The notes under the pieces: model-generated | What the model was told of the DNA's origin: nothing | Databases searched by the model: none | Seen by the model: only the letters and a program-made list of their open reading frames with translations | Part shown: positions 51,501-60,973 of the stretch, piece after piece | Layout of the letters: every line of letters starts with the position of its first letter | Numbering within the stretch: position 1 is the stretch's first letter | Program-made: the position numbers and the translations under genes | Assembly (NCBI GenBank): GCA_029721435.1 | Contig: CM056584.1 | Coordinates: 7,708,395 to 7,772,394, forward strand | From: Gymnothorax reevesii | Taxonomy: Eukaryota > Chordata > Actinopteri > Anguilliformes > Muraenidae | Length of the DNA: 64,000 nucleotides | Direction of reading: 5' to 3'

Positions 51501-52342
51501 AATGTTTAAATGCTAATGCTAAAATGCTAATGCTAGCGATCTAATGTGAGTTCTAATATCTGGTCATTTTCATACTATACGTGTCCTCTATGATGTTAAT
51601 AGGAGATCAGATGGCATTTCAGCTTTACCCTTCTTTTGTAAAATGGAAATTGAGTGACATTAAAGTTTTTATACTAATGCTAGCATGCTAATGCTAGCGA
51701 TCTAATGTGGGTGCTAATATCTGGTCATTTTCATACTGTACGTGTCCTCTATGATGGGAGTATGGGATCAGATGGCATTTCAGCTTAACCCTGCTTGTGT
51801 AAAATGGAAATTGAGTGACGTTAATGTATGAATACTAATGCTAACATGCTAATGCTAGCAATCTAATGTGAGTGCTAATATCTGGTCATTTTCATACTGT
51901 ACGTGTCCTCTATGATGGGAATGTGGGATCAGATGGCATTTCAGCATAACCCTGTTTGTGTAAAATGGAAATTGAGTGACGTTAAAGTTTAAATGCGAAT
52001 GCTAACATGCTAATGCTAGCGATCTAATGTGAGTGCTAATATCTGGTCATTTTCATACTGTACGTGTCCTCCATGATGTTAGTATGAGATCAGATGGCAT
52101 TTCTCCTTCACCCTTCTTGTATTATAAGCAAATTGAGTAATGTTAATGTTTCGATGCTAATGCTAACATGCTGATGCTAACATGCTAATGCTAGCAATCT
52201 AATGTGAGTGCTAATACCTGGTCATTTTCATTCTGTACATGTCCTCAATGATGGGAGTATGGGATCAGATGGCATTTCAGCTTAACCCTGCTTGTGTGAA
52301 ATGGAAATTGAGTGACGTTAGTGTTTGAATGCAAATGCTAAC
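45512..52342. repeat. 6831-bp tandem duplication, copy 2
   Basis: The direct tandem copy of 38681-45511, with long units at 46331, 47472, 48774, 50075 and 52021. The internal junction is near 45505-45525, where the copy-1 tail CAAATGCTAACATGC runs into GCTAGCGATC and the start of the series. At the far end (about 52355) the same tail runs into GCTAGTGATC and an ACCTGG monomer. Near-identity over 6.8 kb means either a very recent duplication or an assembly duplication. Confidence 0.92.
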
Positions 52343-52517
52343 ATGCTAATGCTAGTGATCTAATGTGAGTGCTAATACCTGGTCATTTTCATACTGTACA
52401 TGTCCTCTATGATGGGAGTATGGGATCAGATGGCATTTCAGCTTAACCCTGCTTGTATAAAATGGAAATTGAGTGACGTTAATGTTTGAATGCAAATGCT
52501 AACATGCTAATGCTAGC

Positions 52518-52678
52518 TATCTAATGTGAGTTCTAATATCTGGTCATTTTCATACTATACGTGTCCTCTTTGATGTTAATAGGAGATCAGATGGCATTTC
52601 AGCTTAACCCTTCTTGTTTAAAATGGAAATTTAGTGACATTAAAGTTTGAATGCTAATGCTTACATGCTAACGCTTGC
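52518..52678. repeat. Chimeric monomer at the entry to the third version
   Basis: The head is GAGTTCTAATATC, CTCTTTGATG and CTTGTTTAAAATGG (the HOR unit 11 type, 3101). From AAATTTAGTGACATTAAAG it continues as the GTTAAAGTTTG / GCTTACATGC type (HOR unit 7, 2443). It ends with a private AACGCTTGCGATC. It joins two non-neighbouring positions of the canonical order. Confidence 0.8.
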
Positions 52679-53658
52679 GATCTAATGTGAGTGCTAATAT
52701 CTGGTCATTTTCATACTGTACGTGTCCTCTATGATGTTAATAGGAGATCAGATGGCATTTCAGCTTAACCCTGCTTGTGTAAAATAGAAATTGAGTGACG
52801 TTAATGTTTGAATGCTAATGCTAGCATGCTAATGCTAGTAATCTAATGTGAGTGCTAATATCTGGTCATTTTCATACAGTACGTGTCCTCTATGATGTTA
52901 GGTTGAGATCAGATGGCATTTCTCCTTCACCCTTCTTGTATTATAAGCAAATTGAGTAATGTTAATGTTTCGATGCTAATGCTAACATGCTGATGCTAAC
53001 ATGCTAATGCTAGCAATCTAATGTGAGTGCTAATACCTGGTCATTTTCATACTGTACATGTCCTCTATGATGGGAGTATGGGATCAGATGGCATTTCAGC
53101 TTCACCCTGCTTGTGTAAAATGGAAATTGAGTGACATTAATGGTTGAATGCTAATGCTAACATACTAATGCTAGCTATCTAATGTGAGTTCTAATATCTG
53201 GTCATTTTCATACTATACGTGTCCTCTTTGATGTTAATAGGAGATCAGATGGCATTTCAGATTAACCCTTCTTGTTTAAAATGGAAATTGAGTGATTTTA
53301 ATGTTTAAATGCTAATGCTAACATGCTAAAGCTAGCAATCTAATGTGAGTGCTAATACCTGGTCATTTTCATACTGTACGTGTCCTCTATGATGAGAATA
53401 TGGGATCAGATGGCATTTCAGCTTAACCCTGTTTGTGTAAAATGGAAATTGAGTGAAGTTAATGTTTAAATGCTAATGCTAACATGCTAATGCTAGCGAT
53501 CTAATGTGAGTGCTAATATCTGGTCATTTTCATACTATACATGTCCTCTATGATGTTAATAGGAGATCAGATGGCATTTCAGCTTTACCCTTCTTGTATA
53601 ATAAAAAAAATGAGTAATGTTAATGTTTAAATGCTAAAGCTAACATGCTAATGCTAGC

Positions 53659-53820
53659 GATCTAATGTGAGTTCTAATATCTGGTCATTTTACATACTGT
53701 ACGTGTCCTCTATGATGTTAATAGGAGATCAGATGGCATTTTAGCTTAACCCTGCTTGTGTAAAATGGAAATTGAGTGACGTTAATGTTTGAATGCTAAT
53801 GCTTACATGCTAATGCTAGC
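53659..53820. repeat. 162-bp chimeric monomer with 1-bp insertion
   Basis: It reads CATTTTACATACTG where all relatives have CATTTTCATACTG, making it 162 bp. Its head is the GAGTTCTAATATC type with TTAATAGGAG. The tail (CATTTTAGCTTAACCCTGC, GACGTTAATGTTTGAATGC, GCTTACATGC) is class A. In the parent series near 48.45-48.77 kb there are two monomers here, so this fusion accounts for the change of offset from 5207 to 5047 bp (161 lost, 1 gained). Confidence 0.86.
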
Positions 53821-56800
53821 GATCTAATGTGAGTGCTAATATCTGGTCATTTTCATACTATACGTGTCCTCTATGATGTTAATAGGAGATCAGATGGCAT
53901 TTCAGCTTAACCCTTCTTGTGTAAAATGTTAATTGAGTGATGTTAATGTTTAAATGCTAATGCTAACATGCTGATGCTAACATGCTAATGCTAGCAATCT
54001 ACTGTGAGTGCTAATACCTGGTCATTTTCATACTGTACATGTCTTCTATGATGGGAGTATGGGATCAGATGGCATTTCAGCTTAACCCTGCTTGTGTAAA
54101 ATGGAAATTGAGTGACGTTAATGTTTGAATGCTAATGCTAACATGCTAATGCTAGCGATCTAATGTGAGTGCTAATATCTGGTCATTTTCATACTATACG
54201 TGTCCTCTATGATGTTAATAGGAGATCAGATGGCATTTCAGCTTAACCCTTCTTGTGTAAAATGGAAATTGAGTGATGTTAATGTTTAAATGCTAATGCT
54301 AACATGCTGATGCTAGCGTTTAATGTGAGTGCTAATATGTGGTCATTTTCATACTGTACGTGTCCTCTATGATGGGAATATGGGATCAGATGGCATTTCA
54401 GCATAACCCTGTTTGTGTAAAATGGAAATTGAGTGACTTTAATGTTTAAATGCTAATGCTAACATGCTAATGCTAGCGATCTAATGTGAGTGCTAATATC
54501 TGGTCATTTTCATACTGTACGTGTCCTCTATGATGTTAATAGGAGATCAGATGGCATTTCAGCTTAACCCTTCTTGTATAATAAAAAAATTGAGTATTGT
54601 TAATGTTTAAATGCTAAAGCTAACATGCTAATGCTAGCGATCTAATGTGAGTTCTAATATCTTGTCATTTTCATACTATACGTGTCCTCTATGATGTTAA
54701 TAGGAGATCAGATGGCATTTCAGCTTAACCCTTCTTTTGTAAAATGGAAATTGAGTGACATTAATGTTTTAATACTAATGCTAGCATGCTAATGCTAGCG
54801 ATCTAATGTGGGTGCTAATATCTGGTCATTTTCATACTGTACGTGTCCTCTATGATGGGAGTATGGGATCAGATGGCATTTCAGCTTAACCCTGCTTGTG
54901 TAAAATGGAAATTGAGTGACGTTAATGTATGAATACTAATGCTAACATGCTAATGCTAGCAATCTAATGTGAGTGCTAATATCTGGTCATTTTCATACTG
55001 TACGTGTCCTCTATGATGGGAGTATGGGATCAGATGGCATTTCAGCTTAACCCTGCTTGTGTAAAATAGAAATTGAGTGATGTTAATGTTTGAATGCTAA
55101 TGCTAACATGCTAATGCTAGCGATCTAATGTGAGTTCTAATATCTGGTCATTTTCATACTGTAAGTGTCCTCTATGATGTTAGTATGAGATCAGATGGCA
55201 TTTCTCCTTCACCCTTCTTGGATTATGAGCAAATTGAGTAATGTTAATGTTTCAATGCTAATGCTAACATGCTGATGCTAACATGCTAATGCTAGCGATC
55301 TAATGTGAGTGCTAATAGTTGGTCATTTTCATACTGTACGTGTCCTCTATGATGTTAATTGGAGATCAGATGGCATTTCAGCTTAACCCTTCTTGTATAA
55401 TAAAAAAATTGAGTAATGTTAATGTTTAAAAGCTAATGCTAATATGTTAATGCTAGCGATCTAATGTGAGTTCTAATATCTGGTCATTTTCATACTATAC
55501 GTGTCCTCTATAATGTTAATAGGAGATCAGATGGCATTTCAGCTTAACCCTTCTTGTGTAAAATGGAAATTGTGTGACATTAATGTTTTAATACTAATGC
55601 TAACATGCTAATGCTAGCGATCTAATGTGAGTGCTAATATCTGGTCATTTTCAAACTTTACGTGTCCTATATGATGTTAATAGGAGATCAGATGGCATTT
55701 CAGCTTAACCCTGCTTGTGTAACATGGAAATTTAGTGACGTTAATGTTTGAATGCTAATGCTAACATGCTAATGCTAGCGATCTAATGTGAGTGCTAATA
55801 TCTGGTCATTTTCATACTGTACGTGTCCTCTATGATGGGAGTATGGGATCAGATGGCATTTCAGCTTAACCCTGCTTGTGTAAAATGGAAATTGAGTGAA
55901 GTTAATGTTGGAATACTAATGCTAACATGCTTATGCTAGCAATCTATTGTGAGTGCCAATATCTGGTGATTTTCATACTGTACGTGTCCTCTATGATTGG
56001 AGTATGGGATCAGATGGCATTTCAGCTTAACCCTGCTTGTGTAAAATGGAAATTTAATGACATTCATGTTTTAATGCTAATGCTAACATGCTAATGCTAG
56101 CGATCTAATGTGAGTGCTAATATCTGGTCATTTTCATACTATACGTGTCCTCTAGGATGTTAATAGGAGATCAGATGGCATTTCAGCCTAACCCTTCTTG
56201 TGTAAAATGGAAATTGAGTGATGTTAATGTTTAAATGCTAATGCTAACATGCTGATGCTAGCGCTCTAATGTGAGTGCTAATATCTGGTCATTTTCATAC
56301 TGTACGTGTCCTCTATGATGGGAATATGGGATCAGATGGCATTTCAGCATAACCCTGTTTGTGTAAAATGGAAATTGAGTGACGTTAATGTTTAAATGCT
56401 AATGCTAACATGCTAATGCTAGCGATCTAATGTGAGTGCTAATATCTGGTCATTTTCACACTGTACGTGTCCCCTATGATGTTAATAGGAGATCAGATGG
56501 CATTTCAGCTTAACCCTTCTTGTATAATAAAAAAATTGAGTAATGTTAATGTTTAAATGCTAATGCTGAAATGCTAATGCTAGCGATCTAATGTGAGTTC
56601 TAATATCTGGTCATTTTCATACTATACGTGTCCTCTATGATGTTAATAGGAGATCAGATGGCATTTCAGCTTTACCCTTCTTTTGTAAAATGGAAATTGA
56701 GTGATATTAAAGTTTTTATACTAATGCTAGCATGCTAATGCTAGCGATCTAATGTGGGTGCTAATATCTGGTCATTTTCATACTGTACGTGTCCTCTATG

Positions 56801-57430
56801 ATGGGAGTATGGGATCAGATGGCATTTCAGCTTAACCCTGCTTGTGTAAAATGGAAATTGAGTGACGTTAATGTATGAATACTAATGCTAACATGCTAAT
56901 GCTAGCAATCTAATGTGAGTGCTAATATCTGGTCATTTTCATACTGTACGTGTCCTCTATGATGGGAATGTGGGATCAGATGGCATTTCAGCATAACCCT
57001 GTTTGTGTAAAATGGAAATTGAGTGACGTTAATGTTTAAATGCGAATGCTAACATGCTAATGCTAGCGATCTAATGTGAGTGCTAATATCTGGTCATTTT
57101 CATACTGTACGTGTCCTCCATGATGTTAGTATGAGATCAGATGGCATTTCTCCTTCACCCTTCTTGTATTATAAGCAAATTGAGTAATGTTAATGTTTCG
57201 ATGCTAATGCTAACATGCTGATGCTAACATGCTAATGCTAGCAATCTAATGTGAGTGCTAATACCTGGTCATTTTCATTCTGTACATGTCCTCTATGATG
57301 GGAGTATGGGATCAGATGGCATTTCAGCTTAACCCTGCTTGTGTGAAATGGAAATTGAGTGACGTTAGTGTTTGAATGCAAATGCTAACATGCTAATGCT
57401 AGTGATCTAATGTGAGTGCTAATACCTGGT

Positions 57431-59654
57431 CATTTTCATACTGTACATGTCCTCTATGATGGGAGTATGGGATCAGATGGCATTTCAGCTTAACCCTGCT
57501 TGTATAAAATGGAAATTGAGTGACGTTAATGTTTGAATGCTAATGCTAACATGCTAATGCTAGCTATCTAATGTGAGTTCTAATATCTGGTCATTTTCAT
57601 ACTATACGTGTCCTCTTTGATGTTAATAGGAGATCAGATGGCATTTCAGCTTAACCCTTCTTGTTTAAAATGGAAATTGAGTGATTTTAATGTTTAAATG
57701 CTAATGCTAACATGCTAAAGCTAGCGATCTAATGTGAGTGCTAATACCTGGTCATTTTCATACTGTACGTGTCCTCTATGATGAGAATATGGGATCAGAT
57801 GGCATTTCATCTTAACCCTGTTTGTGTAAAATGGAAATTGAGTGAAGTTAATGTTTAAATGCTAATGCTAACATGCTAATGCTAGCGATCTAATGTGAGT
57901 GCTAATATCTGGTCATTTTCATACTGTACGTGTCCTCTATGATGTTAATAGGAGATCAGATGGCATTTCAGCTTAACCCTTCTTGTGTAAAATGGAAATT
58001 GAGTGACATTAATGTTTTAATACTAATGCTAACATGCTAATGCTAGCGATCTAATGTGAGTGCTAATATCTGGTCATTTTCATACTGTAAGTGTCCTCTA
58101 TGATGGGAGTACGGGATCAGATGGCATTTCAGCTTAACCCTGCTTGTGTAAAATGGAAATTGAGTAACGTTAATGTTTGAATACTAATGCTAACATGCTA
58201 ATGCTAGCGATCTAATGTGAGTGCTAATATCTGGTCATTTTCATACTATACATGTCCTCCTTGATGTTAATAGGAGATCAGATGGCATTTCAGCTTTACC
58301 CTGTTTGTGTAAAATGGAAATTGAGTGAAGTTAATGTTTAAATGCTAATGCTAACATGCTAATGCTAGCGATCTAATGTGAGTGCTAATATCTGGTCATT
58401 TTCATACTATACATGTCCTCTATGATGTTAATATGAGATCAGATGGCATTTCAGCTTAACCCTTCTTGTATAATAAAAAAATTGAGTAATGTTAATGTTT
58501 AAATGCTAAAGCTAACATGCTAATGCTAGCGATCTAATGTGAGTGCCAATATCTGGTGATTTTCATACTGTACGTGTCCTCTATGATTGGAGTATGGGAT
58601 CAGATGGCATTTCAGCATAACCCTGCTTGTGTAAAATAGAAATTGAGTGACGTTAATGTTTGAATGCTAATGCTAACATGCTAATGCTAGTGATCTAATG
58701 TGAGTGCTAATATCTGGTCATTTTCATACTGTACGTGTCCTCTATGATGGGAGTACGGGATCAGATGGCATTTCAGCTTAACCCTGCTTGTGTAAAATGG
58801 AAATTGAGTGACGTTAATGTTTGAATACTAATGCTAACATGCTATTGCTTGCAATATAATGTGAGTGCTAATATCTGGTCATTTTCATACTGTACGTGTC
58901 CTCTATGATGGGAGTATGGGATCAGATGGCATTTCAGCTTAACCCTGCTTGTGTAAAATGGAAATTGAGTGACGTTAATGTTTGAATGCTAATGCTAACA
59001 TGCTAATGCTAGCGATCTAATGTGAGTGCTAATATCTGGTCATTTTCATACTGTAAGTGTCCTCTATGATGTTAGTATAAGATCAGATGACATTTCTCTT
59101 TCACCCTTCTTGTATTATAAGCAAATTGGGTAATGTTAATGTTTCAATGCTAATACTAACATGCTGCTGCTAACATGCTAATGCTACAAATCAAATGTGA
59201 GTGCTAATACCTGGTCATTTTCATACTGTACATGTCTTCTATGATGGGAGTATGGGATCAGATGGCATTTCAGCTTAACCCTGCTTGTGTAAAATGGAAA
59301 TTGAGTGACGTTAATGTTTGAATGCTAATGCTAACATGCTAATGCTAGCGATCTTATGTGAGTGCTAATATCTGGTCATTTTTATACTATACGTGTCCTC
59401 TATGATGTTAATAGGAGATCAGATGGCATTTCAGCTTAACCCTTCTTGTGTAAAATGGAAATTGAGTGATGTTAATGTTTAAATGCTAATGCTAACATGC
59501 TGATGCTAGCGCTCTAATGTGAGTGCTAATATCTGGTCATTTTCATACTGTACGTGTCCTCTATGATGGGAATATGGGATCAGATGGCATTTCAGCATAA
59601 CCCTGTTTGTGTAAAATGGAAATTGAGTGGAGTTAATGTTTAAATGCTAATGCT
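57431..59654. repeat. Block resembling 38.1-40.2 kb
   Basis: The series runs ACATGTCC A monomer, CTCTTTGATG, GATGAGAATATG with TTTCATCTTAACC, GACATTAATGTTTTAATAC, GTAAGTG with GGGAGTACGGG, AGCTTTACCCTG, class D, GTGCCAATATC with TGGTGATTTTC, GGGAGTACGGG, CTATTGCTTGC, A, long unit (59014), ACATGTCTTC, TTTTTATACTATACG, GATGCTAGCGCTC and AGCATAACCCTG. This is the same order as 38.1-40.2 kb but with both the E and the GTAAGTG monomers present, as in 31.0-31.35 kb, so it lacks the chimera of 38534. The long unit has its own changes (GTATAAGATC, GATGACATTTCTC, CATGCTGCTGC, GCTACAAATC). Confidence 0.83.
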
Positions 59655-60973
59655 AACATGCTAATGCTAGCGATCTAATGTGAGTGCTAATATCTGGTCA
59701 TTTTCATACTGTACGTGTCCTCTATGATGTTAATAGGAGATCAGATGGCATTTCAGCTTAACCCTTCTTGTATAATAAAAAAATTGAGTAATGTTCATGT
59801 TTAAATGCTAATGCTAACATGCTAATGCTAGCGATCTAATGTGACTTCTAATATCTGGTCATTTTCATACTATACGTGTCCTCTATGATGTTAATAGGAG
59901 ATCAGATGGCATTTCAGCTTAACCCTTCTTTTGTAAAATGGAAATTGAGTGACATTAATGTTTTAATACTAATGCTAACATGCTAATGCTAGCGATCTAA
60001 TGTGGGTGCTAATATCTGGTCATTTTCATACTGTACGTGTCCTCTATGATGGGAGTATGGGATCAGATGGCATTTCAGCTTAACCCTGCGTGTGTAAAAT
60101 GGAAATTGAGTGACGTTAATGTTTGAATACTAATGCTAACATGCTAATGCTAGCAATCTAATCTGAGTGCTAATTTCTGGTCATTTTCATACTGTACGTG
60201 TCCTCTATGATGGGAGTATGGGATCAGATGGCATTTCAGCTTAACCCTGCTTGTGTAAAATAGAAATTGAGTGACGTTAATGTTTGAATGCTAATGCTTA
60301 CATGCTAATGCTAGCAATCTAATGTGAGTTCTAATATCTGGTCATTTTCATACTGTAAATGTCCTCTATGATGTTAGTATGAGATCAGATGGCATTATTC
60401 CTTCACCCTTCTTGTATTATGAGCAAATTGAGTAATGTTAATGTTTCAATGCTAATGCTAACATACTGATGCTAACATGCTAATGCTAGCGATCTAATGT
60501 GAGTGCTAATAGTTGGTCATTTTCATACTGTACGTGTCCTCTATGATGTTAATTGGAGATCAGATGGCATTTCAGCTTAATCCTTCTTGTATAATAAAAA
60601 AATTGAGAAATGTTAATGTTTAAATGCTAATGCTAACATGCTAATTCTAGCGATCTAATGTGAGTTCTAATATCTGGTCATTTTCATACTATACGTGTCC
60701 TCTATGATGTTAATAGGAGATCAGATGGCATTTCAGCTTAACCCTTCTTGTGTAAAATGGAAATTGTGTGACATTAATGTTTTAATACTAATGCTAACAT
60801 GCTAATGCTAGCGATCTAATGTGAGTGCTAATATCTGGTCATTTTCATACTGTACGTGTCCTCTATGATGTTAATAGGAGATCAGATGGCATTTCAGCTT
60901 AACCCTGCTTGTGTAAAATGGAAATTTAGTGACGTTAAAGTTTGAATGCTAATGCTAACATGCTAATGCTAGC
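59655..60973. repeat. Partial match to the start of the 16-monomer HOR
   Basis: A class D and a GACTTCTAAT class E monomer lead into the HOR unit-1 type (59994: GTGGGTGCTAAT, CCCTGCGTGTG), unit 2 (60155: CTAATCTGAG), a long unit at 60316 that merges unit 3 and unit 4 features (GAGTTCTAATATC head with TTAGTATGAG body, GCATTATTCC), then the AATAGTTGGTC (60491), GTTCTAAT with GTGTGACATT (60652) and GTTAAAGTTTG (60813) units. One monomer is missing compared with H1. The order resembles 42.9-43.9 kb as well. Confidence 0.84.

Larger units (their letters stand above)
52343..57430. repeat. Shortened third version of the 6.8-kb series (offset 5047)
   Basis: The series of 47.5-52.3 kb comes once more. 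GTTAGGTTGAG is at 52900 (5368 bp after 47532), the class F/D part lies at offset 5207 (48331/53538), and from 48881/53928 to about 52.36/57.41 kb the offset is 5047 bp (31 x 161 + 4 x 14). The steps of 161 bp are single-monomer losses. Long units are at 52840, 53821, 55122 and 57068. This copy differs at scattered bases (CATACAGTACG, ATCTTGTCATTT, AACATGGAAATTT, CAGCCTAACCC, GTGATATTAAAG), so it is older than the 6831-bp pair. Confidence 0.9.

Noticed and set aside
53659..53820. Possible foreign insertion at CATTTTACATACTG
   Set aside because: Junction spacing shows only 1 bp more than a standard monomer; the rest aligns fully, so it is a single-base insertion.
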